From Halodesulfovibrio aestuarii DSM 17919 = ATCC 29578 (GTDB taxonomy: Bacteria; Desulfobacterota; Desulfovibrionia; Desulfovibrionales; Desulfovibrionaceae), in the NCBI RefSeq assembly GCF_000384815.1, contig NZ_ARQF01000018.1, positions 124,001 through 188,000 on the forward strand: a DNA stretch of 64,000 nt, given 5' to 3'. The number at the start of each line of letters is the position of its first letter. Positions within the stretch are counted from its first letter, which is position 1. The position numbers were made by a program, and so were the translations under genes. This document shows, piece by piece, positions 34,778 through 44,433 of this stretch. The notes under the pieces are model-generated. The model had not been told where the DNA came from. It worked only from the letters and a program-made list of their open reading frames with translations, and ran no database searches.

Positions 34778-37451
34778 ACCGTGCGTTGTCATGGTCTTCA
34801 TGCTGCTTGCGCTGTTAATTGCTGCAAGCGCATTTGCTGCGCCACGGAATGGAATTCGGGTACTTGTACTGCCTTTTGCCGTTAACTCAGGCGATGATTT
34901 GAGTTACTTGGAAGATGGTTTGCCTGATTTAATCGGAGAACGTTTAGCTGCAAAAAACTTTTCAATTGTTCCTGATGATGAAGTTGAAAGAATTTTAGCA
35001 GAAAATGCTGTCACCGAGCTTAATATTTCAATTGTTCGTGATCTGTGTTTGTTGTCTAACTCAGACTATGCCGTCTATGGTAGCTTTACACAGGTTGGTG
35101 AACAACTTTCTATTGATGCACGCTTGGTAGAAGCTTACGGACTTCAACCTGCAAAGCCAATTTACATTAATAAGTCTGGTCTTATTAATGTGCTTCCTGC
35201 TGTCGATGAGCTTGTGGCTCAAGCTACAAACGAGATGCTGCGTAAGCAGTCAATTTCTAATATTGTAGTTAAGGGTACTAAAATTCTGGATCCGGACGTA
35301 GTTCTTCTACGTATGCGAATTCAGAAGGGTGATGCTCTTGATAGCAAAAAAATCAACGAAGAAATTAAACGTATTTACGGTCTTGGATTCTTCAGTGATG
35401 TGCAGGTGTCTGTTGAGAAAAAACGTGATGGTAATGAACTTGTTATCACCGTTGTAGAAAAACCAAAAATTAATAACATCATAATCTCCGGCTCTGATGC
35501 TGTTGATAGTGATGATATTCTTGCCGCAATCAGTTCAAAACAGGGTGCTATTCTTAACGAAAAGCTCCTGTCTGATGATATTGCACGCGTTCGCGATTTG
35601 TACAGGAAAGAAGGTTATTACCTTGCTGAGGTTGATTACAAGATTGAACGTGGTACAACCGGTGCGACTCTTACATTTAATGTAAAAGAAGGCGAGAAGC
35701 TCTACATTAAAGATATACAGCTCGAAGGTGTTGAAAAACTTGATGCAGATGACGTGAAGAGCGAACTAGCTTTGTCTGAACGCGGAATGTTCTCATGGCT
35801 TACCGGCTCTGGTGTTCTGCGTGAAGATTACCTTGAACGTGACGTCGCAGCGATTGCTGCGTACTACTTGAACCGAGGCTTCCTCGATGTTCGTGTTGGT
35901 AATGCGCGTGTAGATTATGAAGAAGACGGTATTGTTATTACCTTCCCGGTTTCTGAAGGTGAGCGTTATAAGCTTGGCACAATTACCTTTACGGGTGATC
36001 TCATTGAGCCGGACGAAACCTACCTGTCTATTATTGGGTTGGACGAGTGGAAGGAAGATGAGGAGTACCTCAACTATACTGTCCTTCGTGAGGATAGTAC
36101 TAAAATTGGTGACTGGTATGCAAACTACGGTTATGCCTACGCTGATGTTGATTTTGGTATTCAGCGAGCAGAAGACCACATTGCAAACGTCTCCTATAAG
36201 ATTAACAAAAAGAACAAAGTGTATGTCCGCCGTGTCGTAGTGGAAGGCAATACTCGCACTCGTGATAATGTTGTGCGTCGTGCTGTTGAACTGACAGACG
36301 GTGAGCTTTTCAATGGCGATAAGCTGCGTGACAGTAACCGCACGTTGAATAACCTTGGGTATTTTTCTGAAGCAAGCGTGAACATTGTTCCAACGCAGTC
36401 TCCAGAAGAAGTTGATCTTAAAGTTAAGGTTAAAGAAAAAAATACTGGCTCTATTATGGCCGGTGTCGGTTGGTCTTCATATGATGGTGTTGGTTTCTCC
36501 GGTTCTATCAAGGAAGATAACTTGTGGGGTAAAGGCTACAGGCTTGCATTGACTGCCAGCTTCTCGTCTAAAAAAACCTCCTACGATCTGAGTTTCTTGA
36601 ACCCAAGTGTATATGATAGCGATCTTTCATTTAGTGCTCGTACATACATCACAGAAACTGAATATGACGACTACGATTATAATAAGACAGGCGCTAAAAT
36701 TAGCTTTGGTTATCCGGTAGGTAAGTGGTCTCGTGTCTACGCCGGTTACCGTTTTGACCAGTATCAGATTACAGATGTAGATGATGATGCGGACAACCTC
36801 ATTAAAGAGCAGGCTGATGAAGGCACCCGCTATGCGAGCGTGCTCCATGCAGCTTTCTCCCGCAACACCATTGATAATTTCCAGCGCCCGACGGCCGGTA
36901 ATGTTGTAAACCTTACCGTAAACTACGGTGGTAGCTTCCTTCAGGGTACTGATGATTTCATTAAAGTAGTTGGTGAAGCCCGTCAGTACTATGCCTTGAA
37001 CAATGACCACGTGCTGATGGCCCGTGCAAAGGCTGCAGCATTGCTTCCTAATGGCGGCTCTCAAAGTGATATCCCAATTGTAGAACGTTTTTGGGTTGGT
37101 GGTATTAATAGCGTGCGTGGTTACGACATCAACGACTTTGCAGTGCGCGAGAATGATGGTGACAAAATTGGTGGTACCCGCATGGCGTTCGCTAACTTTG
37201 AGTACCAGTGGTATTTTGAGAATGAGCTGGGTATGACTATTGTACCGTTCTTTGACGTGGGTACTAACTTCGATGACAAAGATGATGATGGTCTTACCTC
37301 TAATAAAGACTGGCTCTACAGTACCGGTCTGGAACTGCGCTGGCGTTCTCCAATGGGTGATTTACGCTTCGCATACGGTGTTCCTCTTGCAGATGTGAAC
37401 GGAGAAAGACAGTCTCCGCGCTTTGAATTTGCAATGGGTCAGGCGTTTTAA
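34761..37451 (+). CDS. bamA: Outer membrane protein assembly factor BamA with extra N-terminal domain
   Basis: 896 residues from ATG 34761 (GGAG 6 nt upstream, inside lolD). A signal peptide (1-28) is followed by an extra domain of about 135 residues (IRVLVLPFAVNSGDDLSYLE, SDYAVYGSFTQVGEQLSID) resembling the TolB/FlgO/CsgG-like N-terminal fold. Five POTRA domains follow from about 168 (ISNIVVKGTK, INNIIISGSD, IKDIQLEGVE, GTITFTGDL, RRVVVEGNTR starts), then a 16-strand-type barrel from about 560 ending in the C-terminal signal FEFAMGQAF. It inserts beta-barrel proteins into the outer membrane. Usual BamA is about 800 residues. Confidence 0.93.
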   Translation: MSKQFRPCVVMVFMLLALLIAASAFAAPRNGIRVLVLPFAVNSGDDLSYLEDGLPDLIGERLAAKNFSIVPDDEVERILAENAVTELNISIVRDLCLLSNSDYAVYGSFTQVGEQLSIDARLVEAYGLQPAKPIYINKSGLINVLPAVDELVAQATNEMLRKQSISNIVVKGTKILDPDVVLLRMRIQKGDALDSKKINEEIKRIYGLGFFSDVQVSVEKKRDGNELVITVVEKPKINNIIISGSDAVDSDDILAAISSKQGAILNEKLLSDDIARVRDLYRKEGYYLAEVDYKIERGTTGATLTFNVKEGEKLYIKDIQLEGVEKLDADDVKSELALSERGMFSWLTGSGVLREDYLERDVAAIAAYYLNRGFLDVRVGNARVDYEEDGIVITFPVSEGERYKLGTITFTGDLIEPDETYLSIIGLDEWKEDEEYLNYTVLREDSTKIGDWYANYGYAYADVDFGIQRAEDHIANVSYKINKKNKVYVRRVVVEGNTRTRDNVVRRAVELTDGELFNGDKLRDSNRTLNNLGYFSEASVNIVPTQSPEEVDLKVKVKEKNTGSIMAGVGWSSYDGVGFSGSIKEDNLWGKGYRLALTASFSSKKTSYDLSFLNPSVYDSDLSFSARTYITETEYDDYDYNKTGAKISFGYPVGKWSRVYAGYRFDQYQITDVDDDADNLIKEQADEGTRYASVLHAAFSRNTIDNFQRPTAGNVVNLTVNYGGSFLQGTDDFIKVVGEARQYYALNNDHVLMARAKAAALLPNGGSQSDIPIVERFWVGGINSVRGYDINDFAVRENDGDKIGGTRMAFANFEYQWYFENELGMTIVPFFDVGTNFDDKDDDGLTSNKDWLYSTGLELRWRSPMGDLRFAYGVPLADVNGERQSPRFEFAMGQAF

Positions 37452-37463
37452 ATCCAATCAAGT

Positions 37464-37494
37464 AAAAGCGCGACCTTATGGTCGCGCTTTTTTT
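37464..37494 (+). terminator. Terminator of the lysS-bamA set
   Basis: An 11-bp perfect stem, AAAGCGCGACC (37465-37475) with GGTCGCGCTTT (37480-37490), loop TTAT, followed by Ts. Confidence 0.92.
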
Positions 37495-37612
37495 ATGCAA
37501 AAGTCTTGGCCAGGGTTGCACCTCTGGACCGGTTTAAGTATCCTTCTAATGATTTTTACTGGCGGCCTTTTTACAAATTCCAATTTCAATGCGCGGACTA
37601 ACTAGGAAAACT

Positions 37613-39382
37613 ATGCTAATTATCAGAAAAAAAGGCATTCTCTATTTGCCTTTGCTTCTTCTCGTCATTCTTCTCTCAGTTACAAATTCTTATGCTTCTA
37701 TTAGCGGGGATTACAGAAACGCGTTGAATCAGTTCAGATCGCTTGTTAAAAATTCAAATCAAGCACGCTATCGTTCTAACTGGAAACGGCTGGAAGATAA
37801 GTTTATTGCTATTTATCAGGCGAATCCAGATGGTTCCTATGCTCCTAAAGTCTTGTACTATATGGGACGCGTTAATGAAGAATTGGCAAAGCGTTCGTAT
37901 CTTCGTTCTGATTTTCAGGCCGCAGTTGATTACTATAACAGATGTTCAAGGCGGTTTACGAAACATTCATGGACGGATGATTCCTTATACAGATCAGCGC
38001 GAATTCAATATTACAATCTGAATCAGCCTGCTGAAGCAAGACGGACGTTGAATACTGTTCTTCGTAAATACCAGTCTGGAGATAAGTATAAGAATGCTCT
38101 TGAATTACATAGAAAAATTCTTGCAGAGATTCGTGGTTCAAGCTCTTCTGCTGCGCCCAGACCCAAAGTAGTTAAGAAAGTCAGCCCGTCACGTGCAACG
38201 TCGCGAACCGCACCCTCCTCGCATAAAGCTTCGGGCAAAGTGGTATTAAACGGTATTCGTTTTACTAGTAGTAATGACTACACACGTGTCGTGATTGATT
38301 TGAGTGGAGAGGTGAAGCATCAGTATAAGTTTTTAAATGCTGACCCGTCACGTAATCTGCCATTCAGACTTTATATTGATTTGGCGGGAACCGTTCCGTC
38401 TCAGGCGGTAAAAGACGAATTAAAAATTTATGATGGCATCTTGAGGATGATTCGTGTTGGTAAGCCCGTTCCGGCTACCAGTAGAGTGGTGCTTGATTTT
38501 GAATCGGTGCAAAAGTACACCGTTTTTGCTCTGGAAAATCCGTATAGAGTTGTCGTGGATGTCTCTGCTCCGCAGGCTGGGGAAAAGAGACAACCTCCTG
38601 TAGATTTGTCACGAAAAGCTCCAGTAAGTAAGCCGAAGAAAGCTTCCCGAACAGTACCTCCTTCCCGTAAGATTCCTGATCTTGTTGAACAGCTTGGTCT
38701 GACAGTAAAAACTGTTATGATTGATGCAGGGCATGGTGGCAAAGATCCAGGTGCATCTAAAAATAGAATTCGAGAGAAGGATTACGTTCTAAAGACTGCA
38801 AAAATGCTTGGTAAAAAACTTAAAGCAAAAGGCTTTAATGTAGTCTATACCCGTTCTACTGATGTCTTCATTCCTTTGGAAGAGCGTACCGCAAAGGCGA
38901 ATGTGCAAAAGGTAGATCTATTTGTTTCACTGCATATTAACGCAAACAACAAACGAAGCGTTAACGGTATTGAGACGTACTACTTGAACCTTGCACGATC
39001 GAAAAGTGCTCGCCGTATTGCGGCGCGCGAGAACGCCATTTCAGAAAAGCGTATTAGCGACTTGCAATTTATTCTGACAGACCTGATGCTTAACTCTAAA
39101 ATGCAGGAGTCAAAAGCTCTCGCAGAGTTGGTGCAAGCGAGCATGCTCAAAACTGTACGAGCCAGAGGCTGGAAGACGAGAAGTAACGGAGTTCGAAGTG
39201 CACCGTTCTATGTTCTTATGGGGGCAAAAATGCCGTCAATCCTCGTGGAACTGGGCTATTGTTCAAACTCGACAGAAGCAAAACGTTTGCGAAACAGTTC
39301 GTATTTGAACTTGCTGGCAGACGGTATTGCTAAGGCGTTAACTACGTACAGACGTAATTTAAAAAACTATGCAGCTATGTAG
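37613..39382 (+). CDS. amiC: N-acetylmuramoyl-L-alanine amidase with TPR and AMIN domains
   Basis: 589 residues from ATG 37613 (AGGAAAACT upstream; an in-frame ATG lies at 37589). A signal peptide (1-29) precedes a TPR-like region (about 40-165), an AMIN domain (about 215-325; VVLNGIRFTSSNDYTRVVID) that targets division sites or outer membrane partners, and an Amidase_3 zinc hydrolase from about 370. The zinc site is visible: His in IDAGHGGKDPGA, Glu in REKDYVL, His in VSLHINAN, with the catalytic Glu in VELGYCSN. It splits stem peptides from glycan for cell separation. The N-terminal TPR domain is unusual for AmiC. Confidence 0.9.
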   Translation: MLIIRKKGILYLPLLLLVILLSVTNSYASISGDYRNALNQFRSLVKNSNQARYRSNWKRLEDKFIAIYQANPDGSYAPKVLYYMGRVNEELAKRSYLRSDFQAAVDYYNRCSRRFTKHSWTDDSLYRSARIQYYNLNQPAEARRTLNTVLRKYQSGDKYKNALELHRKILAEIRGSSSSAAPRPKVVKKVSPSRATSRTAPSSHKASGKVVLNGIRFTSSNDYTRVVIDLSGEVKHQYKFLNADPSRNLPFRLYIDLAGTVPSQAVKDELKIYDGILRMIRVGKPVPATSRVVLDFESVQKYTVFALENPYRVVVDVSAPQAGEKRQPPVDLSRKAPVSKPKKASRTVPPSRKIPDLVEQLGLTVKTVMIDAGHGGKDPGASKNRIREKDYVLKTAKMLGKKLKAKGFNVVYTRSTDVFIPLEERTAKANVQKVDLFVSLHINANNKRSVNGIETYYLNLARSKSARRIAARENAISEKRISDLQFILTDLMLNSKMQESKALAELVQASMLKTVRARGWKTRSNGVRSAPFYVLMGAKMPSILVELGYCSNSTEAKRLRNSSYLNLLADGIAKALTTYRRNLKNYAAM

Positions 39383-39527
39383 CTGACAAAATAATACGAA
39401 ATATGACCGATTTCTCACTGACAGCGCATGAGTTTTTTGTGTAGTACTGAATTGCGAAGCATTTGTGTTGTCATATGAAGTTGTTATGTTTCATATGAGG
39501 TGATGTTACTTCGGTAATGCGCTGTAA

Positions 39528-39612
39528 AATCCACTGTATCTGTAGCTACAGATTGAGTGGTAGAAACGACAAGTTCTTGACTGTGGAATATGATGAGGCT
39601 ATCCACTCAATC
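39528..39612 (+). promoter_or_regulatory. Leader with alternative hairpins before the skp-like gene
   Basis: A perfect 16-bp palindrome ATCTGTAGCTACAGAT (39538-39553) sits inside a CCACT/AGTGG pair (39531-39535 with 39556-39560). The arm GATTGAGTGG (39551-39560) is also the exact complement of CCACTCAATC (39603-39612). The two foldings exclude each other, as in a switch. No ligand motif is recognised. Confidence 0.4.
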
Positions 39613-39685
39613 AACTTGATAAATTCTATTGATGGTTAAATAACTAACATATTGTTAAGTAACGAAATTTTTTTAGGAGCATTTG

Positions 39686-40249
39686 ATGCGTAATATTCTT
39701 TTAGCAGTAGTGGCTTGTACCTTTCTTTTTGCTTCATCTGCGGTAGCTGCAAAATATGGTGAAGTTGATTTTGGAGTCATCGCTAAAGATTCTGAACCAG
39801 CATTGGCGATTGCCAAGGCTATGAAGCAGACTTTTGGCGTTGAAGATAAAAAACTTAGAGACGATAAAGTTGCTTTTGATGCAAAAGTAAAAGAATTTCG
39901 CGTTCAGAGCCAGGCTCTTTCCGAGGATGCTCGAAAAACTAAAACGGAGGAGCTTCGTAAAGAAGAAAGTGCTCTCCTTCAGCGCCAGCGGAAGTTTGTA
40001 GAGCGTGCGCGTGCTGCAGAACAGTCTGCTCTTCGCGATATGTCTGCTCTTATGCTTGAAGCTACCCGCGAGTACGGTCGTAAAAATGGTTACGAAATGA
40101 TTATCGCAAAAGCGCAGGGTGCAGTTTTGTACCTTAAGAATCCAGTAGATGTAACCAAACAGGTGATGGTTGTTGTTAACCGTATCTACCGAACAAAACT
40201 CGATAAATTTAAAGCTGAACAGAAAAAAGCTAAAAAAGCTAAAAAATAA
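39686..40249 (+). CDS. skp: OmpH/Skp-family periplasmic chaperone
   Basis: 187 residues. A signal peptide (1-22, ending AVAA) is followed by a coiled-coil arm rich in Lys, Glu and Arg (DKVAFDAKVKEFRVQSQAL onward), typical of Skp, which holds unfolded outer membrane proteins after export and hands them to BamA. AGGAG lies 6 nt before ATG 39686. The C-terminus ends in repeated lysines and alanines. It heads the lpxD-fabZ-lpxA set. Confidence 0.85.
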   Translation: MRNILLAVVACTFLFASSAVAAKYGEVDFGVIAKDSEPALAIAKAMKQTFGVEDKKLRDDKVAFDAKVKEFRVQSQALSEDARKTKTEELRKEESALLQRQRKFVERARAAEQSALRDMSALMLEATREYGRKNGYEMIIAKAQGAVLYLKNPVDVTKQVMVVVNRIYRTKLDKFKAEQKKAKKAKK

Positions 40250-40264
40250 GGGATACGGTTAAGC

Positions 40265-41275
40265 ATGCTGCTTTCTACAATCGCACAAAATCTTGGTCTT
40301 GAGTTTGCTGGTGATGATCTTGAAATAACTGGCGTAAACACCCTTGATGATGCACTGGAAACAGAACTTAGTTTTTTAGCTAATCCTAAGTATTCCTCTA
40401 AGCTTGCAGAAACTAACGCAGGTGCAGTTGTTTGTACTGCTGATCAGGTAGCGAATGTCCAGCGCGCGCTTATTAGTGAAAACCCGTATTTCGACTTTGC
40501 TCGTTGCGTTGCCATGTTTGCTAAGCCTCAGGGCGAGATGAAGGGAATATCAGAACTCGCCTTCATCGATCCAACTGCAATAATTGCTGATAACGTAACT
40601 GTGTATCCGCATGTCTTTGTCGGCCCGCGTGCTACTATCGGATCCGGAACGGTTCTTTTCCCCGGATGTTATGTCGGGGAAGATTCAACTGTTGGATCTG
40701 ACTGTATTCTGTACCCTAATGTTGTGCTTATGGCTGAAACAACTCTCGGTGATGACTGCATTATCCATGCAGGCGTCGTACTTGGTGGTGATGGTTTTGG
40801 TTTTGCTCCAACAGAGTTTGGCGTACAGAAAATTCCACAGATCGGTAACGTAACTATCGGTAACGATGTGGAAATTGGTGCAAACACCACCATTGACCGC
40901 GCCGTGCTTGGCTCTACAAGCGTAGGCGACGCAACAAAAATTGATAATCTTGTTATGCTCGGGCATAATGTTGAGATGGGCAGCAACTGCCTTATTGTGT
41001 CACAGGTAGGTATTTCCGGTTCCACCAAAGTTGGTAACGGTGTTGTTATGGCAGGACAGGCTGGTATTGCCGGTCATCTGACCATTGGCGACGGCGCAAC
41101 TGTTGGTCCAAAAACTGGAGTAGGAAAAGACATTCCGGCCGGAGTAACGATGGCTGGTATGCCGGCGATGGAAAAGGGGATTTTCATGCGTCATACAACT
41201 CTTTCTCCTAAAATTCCTGATCTGTTTAAACGAGTAAAACAGCTTGAAAAAGAAATCGAAGCGTTGAAAAAATAG
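40265..41275 (+). CDS. lpxD: UDP-3-O-(3-hydroxyacyl)glucosamine N-acyltransferase
   Basis: 336 residues, the second acylation of lipid A synthesis. The N-terminal domain ([12 protein letters not shown]) is followed by left-handed beta-helix hexapeptide repeats ([20 protein letters not shown] and on). The catalytic His is in [11 protein letters not shown] and the [18 protein letters not shown] loop is diagnostic. A short C-terminal helix ([16 protein letters not shown] type) completes it. The acyl chain length cannot be told from sequence. Confidence 0.95.
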   Translation: MLLSTIAQNLGLEFAGDDLEITGVNTLDDALETELSFLANPKYSSKLAETNAGAVVCTADQVANVQRALISENPYFDFARCVAMFAKPQGEMKGISELAFIDPTAIIADNVTVYPHVFVGPRATIGSGTVLFPGCYVGEDSTVGSDCILYPNVVLMAETTLGDDCIIHAGVVLGGDGFGFAPTEFGVQKIPQIGNVTIGNDVEIGANTTIDRAVLGSTSVGDATKIDNLVMLGHNVEMGSNCLIVSQVGISGSTKVGNGVVMAGQAGIAGHLTIGDGATVGPKTGVGKDIPAGVTMAGMPAMEKGIFMRHTTLSPKIPDLFKRVKQLEKEIEALKK

Positions 41276-41287
41276 AGGTACACAAAC

Positions 41288-41752
41288 ATGACAGCCACCG
41301 AACAGAATATTTTGGACATCCGTCAGATCCTTGATCTGCTTCCACATAGATATCCTTTTTTGCTTGTAGACCGTGTTCTAGACTACACTCCGCTCGAGTC
41401 CATTGATGCGTATAAAAACGTTACAATGAACGAGCCGTTCTTTCAGGGACACTTTCCCGGAATTCCTGTAATGCCGGGTGTGCTTATTATGGAAGCGCTT
41501 GCTCAGGCAGGTGGACTTCTCGTGCTCAAAAGTACGGATATGCCACTTGAAGATAAGTTGTTCCTGTTTACAGGTATGGAGAAAGTTCGTTTCCGTAGAC
41601 CTGTGTACCCAGGCGATAAGCTTGAGCTTAAGTGCCGTCTTATTCGTCACAAGCTGAAACTGTGGAAGATGGAAGGCAAAGCATATGTTGATGGTGTGCT
41701 TGCTGCAGAAGCAGAAATGACAGCCGCTATCATGAATAAGGAGGATATGTAG
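41288..41752 (+). CDS. fabZ: 3-hydroxyacyl-ACP dehydratase FabZ
   Basis: 154-residue hot-dog enzyme of fatty acid elongation. HRYPFLLVDRV near residue 19 and FFQGHFPGIPVMPGVLIMEAL with catalytic His and Glu are the family core. It uses the same 3-hydroxyacyl-ACP pool as LpxA and LpxD, which accounts for its place between them. Confidence 0.95.
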   Translation: MTATEQNILDIRQILDLLPHRYPFLLVDRVLDYTPLESIDAYKNVTMNEPFFQGHFPGIPVMPGVLIMEALAQAGGLLVLKSTDMPLEDKLFLFTGMEKVRFRRPVYPGDKLELKCRLIRHKLKLWKMEGKAYVDGVLAAEAEMTAAIMNKEDM

Positions 41753-41753
41753 C

Positions 41754-42545
41754 GTGGCTACTGAGATTCATCCTTCCGCCTTTGTTTCGCCTAATGCGGA
41801 AATTGGAGAAGGGGTTGTTGTTGGTCCTTGTGCCGTAATTGAGGATGATGTCATCATCGGAGATGGTACAAAGATTGACGCTTTTGCATCTGTCAAACAG
41901 TACACCCGCATGGGGAAAAATAACCATATCCACTCCTATGCGGCAGTGGGCGGTATTCCGCAGGATCTTAAATTTCACGGTGAAGTTAGCTGGTTGAAAA
42001 TCGGCGACAATAACAGTATCCGTGAATTTGCAACCTTACATCGTGGTACAGAAGATGGCGGCTTAGAAACTGTTATCGGTAGTAATAACCTCATGATGGC
42101 GTACACGCATGTTGCGCACGATTGTATTCTTGGCAATAATATTATTATGTCTAATAATGCAACGCTTGCGGGACATGTTCAGGTTGCTGATCATACCATT
42201 ATCGCAGGACTTTCTGCAGTACATCAGTTTGTCCGCATCGGTACCCATGCATTTGTTGGTGGCATGACCGGCATCGGTCAGGATCTACCTCCGTACATGC
42301 TTGCAACCGGTAATCGTGCAGGTGTGAATGGTCCTAACCTGGTTGGGCTGCGTCGCTTAAAAGCTTCCCGCGAAGTTATTCGTGCTCTTAAAAATGCGTA
42401 CAAACTCATCTGGCATTCTACTACTCCTCGAAAAGAGGCACTTGAACAGCTGGAATATGAATTTGGTAACTTTTCTGAAGTCCTTGAATTTGTAGATTTT
42501 GTGCGTAAAAGTGAGCGTGGTATTTTGCCATCGCATAACGACTAA
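41754..42545 (+). CDS. lpxA: UDP-N-acetylglucosamine acyltransferase
   Basis: 263-residue first enzyme of lipid A synthesis. The left-handed beta-helix starts at once (IHPSAFVSPNAEIGEG), the catalytic His lies in AYTHVAHDC, and the GVNGPNLVGLRR loop marks LpxA. Start GTG 41754 has AGGAGG 8 nt upstream. lpxB and lpxK are not in the window. Confidence 0.95.
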   Translation: MATEIHPSAFVSPNAEIGEGVVVGPCAVIEDDVIIGDGTKIDAFASVKQYTRMGKNNHIHSYAAVGGIPQDLKFHGEVSWLKIGDNNSIREFATLHRGTEDGGLETVIGSNNLMMAYTHVAHDCILGNNIIMSNNATLAGHVQVADHTIIAGLSAVHQFVRIGTHAFVGGMTGIGQDLPPYMLATGNRAGVNGPNLVGLRRLKASREVIRALKNAYKLIWHSTTPRKEALEQLEYEFGNFSEVLEFVDFVRKSERGILPSHND

Positions 42546-42570
42546 GCTACACTGTTGGATTGAAATATAA

Positions 42571-42604
42571 AGAAGGAAGGTGTAGTGCCTTCCTTCTTTT
42601 TTTA
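42571..42604 (+). terminator. Terminator of the skp-lpxA set
   Basis: A 10-bp stem, AGAAGGAAGG (42571-42580) with CCTTCCTTCT (42588-42597), followed by seven or more Ts. It lies between lpxA and lpxI. Confidence 0.85.
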
Positions 42605-42626
42605 AGCCTTTGGAGCAAAAATAGAT

Positions 42627-43463
42627 ATGGCAGCATTACAAGAGCGAATTGGGATAATTGCAGGCGCAGGCCAGTTTCCTGAGCTTGTAGCCCAAGGTGC
42701 CCGTGAGGAAGGGCTCTCTGTTGTTATGTGTGGTTTTGTTGGCCACACAGACCCCGCAATTGAGAGTAAGGCAGATGTTTTTGAAATGCTTCATCTTGGT
42801 GCTCTTTCCAAGCTTATACAGTTTTTCAAAAATAATGGTGTGAACCGCGTGTGTTTTGCCGGTGCTATTAATAAGCCAAAGGCGTTGGATATTCGGCCGG
42901 ATTTTCGAGCTGCAAAGGTATTGTTCAAGATTCGCTCAAAAGGTGATGACGTACTTTTGCGTGGCGTATTAGATGAGTTGGAGTCTGATGGGCTGCATAT
43001 TGTACAGGCTGCAGAATTAGTTCCTAACTTGCGCGGACCTGTTGGTGTACTTACAAAGAAAAAACTTACAGAAAAGCAACGTGAGACCCTCGCATACGGT
43101 ATTCCGATCGGTGAACAGATTGGGAGTATGGATATTGGTCAGTGCATTGTTGTTCGAGAGCACATGGTTGTTGCTGTTGAGTGTTTAGAAGGGACAGATG
43201 CGACTATTAAGCGTGGTGCGGCGCTTGGAGGCCAGGGCTGCGTTGCCATTAAGTTGCTGAAACCAAATCAGGATGAGCGCATTGACCTTCCGGCGCTTGG
43301 TTTGAATACTATTCAAAATTTAGTGGATGGCGGGTATAGTTGCCTCGCTTACTATGCAGGGAAAACTCTTTTTTTTGATAGAGAAGCGGCTATTGCACTT
43401 GCGAATGAGCACAATATTGCCATTGTGGGTTTAGATGAGGAATTTAAAAACACCCTTCTATAA
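42627..43463 (+). CDS. lpxI: UDP-2,3-diacylglucosamine pyrophosphatase LpxI
   Basis: 278 residues of the DUF1009 family. The start ERIGIIAGAGQFPELVAQGAR, the CFAGAINKPKAL segment and the C-terminal GQGCVAIKLLKPNQD and IDLPALGLNTIQN blocks are characteristic. LpxI does the UDP-2,3-diacylglucosamine hydrolysis that LpxH does in enterobacteria. The gene follows lpxA after a terminator, so it may have its own promoter or be reached by read-through. Confidence 0.92.
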   Translation: MAALQERIGIIAGAGQFPELVAQGAREEGLSVVMCGFVGHTDPAIESKADVFEMLHLGALSKLIQFFKNNGVNRVCFAGAINKPKALDIRPDFRAAKVLFKIRSKGDDVLLRGVLDELESDGLHIVQAAELVPNLRGPVGVLTKKKLTEKQRETLAYGIPIGEQIGSMDIGQCIVVREHMVVAVECLEGTDATIKRGAALGGQGCVAIKLLKPNQDERIDLPALGLNTIQNLVDGGYSCLAYYAGKTLFFDREAAIALANEHNIAIVGLDEEFKNTLL

Positions 43464-43489
43464 AAAAAGACTACTTATTTGGTTCCTTG

Positions 43490-43547
43490 ACGGAACGGAT
43501 AATATACGGTGTCATTTCGATAAAGTATACTATTCGTTCCGTTTTTT
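43490..43547 (+). terminator. Terminator of lpxI
   Basis: ACGGAACG (43490-43497) pairs with CGTTCCGT (43535-43542) and the arms continue inward with ATAATATAC/GTATACTAT; a T-run follows. Confidence 0.8.
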
Positions 43548-43629
43548 ATTTGCAATATAGTAGCTTACGGGTAAACTCTAGACTATTCTAGATGGTGGGA
43601 CACATAACGTTATTATAGGAAGGTGCATA

Positions 43630-44433
43630 ATGTTTTCAGTCAATACTGTTTGGGACAATATAGATAAAGTGCGTGGCAGTGGCCCTGTTGTACTCAGCAT
43701 TACCAACTATGTTGTCATGAATTCTACCGCGAATGCTCTTCTCAGTGCCGGCGCTTCGCCAATAATGGCTCACGCTAAAGAAGAACTGGAAGAATTGATA
43801 ACTATAGCGGGTTCGCTTGTATTAAATATTGGCACCTTAAGCACTGGATGGATAGATAGTATGCGGTTTGCAGCTTCAATTGCGGCCGCAAAATATAAGC
43901 CTGTTGTGCTGGATCCTGTGGGAGCAGGGGCATCCCGCTTGCGTACGGAAACTTCCATATCTCTTCTTGAAGAAGGCTGTGTGTCGTTAGTGCGCGGTAA
44001 TGCCTCGGAAATTATGGCGTTAGCTGGCGTTGGGGCGATGACTCGTGGAGTGGATTCCTGTAACGACTCCAATGAGGCAGAAACAAGTGCTAAAACTTTA
44101 GCGCGCAAGTATCAGTGCGCTGTTGCTGTTTCCGGTTGCGTGGATTTGATCACGGATGGTGAGACAGTATACAATATTACGGGTGGAAGTGATTACATGC
44201 CACTTGTTACTGGAATGGGGTGTATTGCAACTGCAATTTGCGGGGCACATTTGGCAATCTGCGAAGACAGCTTTGCGGCTGCTGTATCCGGAATGGGATG
44301 TATGGCAGCTGCAGGTGGTCTTGCAAAAGTTGCATCGAACGGGCCGGGAACTTTCGCCGTGCATTTTATCGATGCCCTTCATAACGTAACTGAAAATGAC
44401 ATAACAAGACTTGTCGAAGTGAGGAGTGTGTAA
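43630..44433 (+). CDS. thiM: Hydroxyethylthiazole kinase
   Basis: 267 residues; phosphorylates hydroxyethylthiazole in thiamine salvage. The start SGPVVLSITNYVVMNSTANALL, VVLDPVGAGASRLRTE and TGMGCIATAICGAH (phosphate-binding loop with catalytic Cys) match ThiM. AGGAAGG lies 8 nt before the ATG. Its last base is the first base of thiE. No TPP riboswitch is visible upstream. Absence of thiD and thiC in the window is consistent with salvage of the thiazole only. Confidence 0.92.
   Translation: MFSVNTVWDNIDKVRGSGPVVLSITNYVVMNSTANALLSAGASPIMAHAKEELEELITIAGSLVLNIGTLSTGWIDSMRFAASIAAAKYKPVVLDPVGAGASRLRTETSISLLEEGCVSLVRGNASEIMALAGVGAMTRGVDSCNDSNEAETSAKTLARKYQCAVAVSGCVDLITDGETVYNITGGSDYMPLVTGMGCIATAICGAHLAICEDSFAAAVSGMGCMAAAGGLAKVASNGPGTFAVHFIDALHNVTENDITRLVEVRSV

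Noticed and set aside
43548-43629. Possible TPP riboswitch ahead of thiM
   Set aside because: The region lacks the CTGAGA and ACC..TGAACCTGATC-type elements of the THI box and is too short for the full structure.
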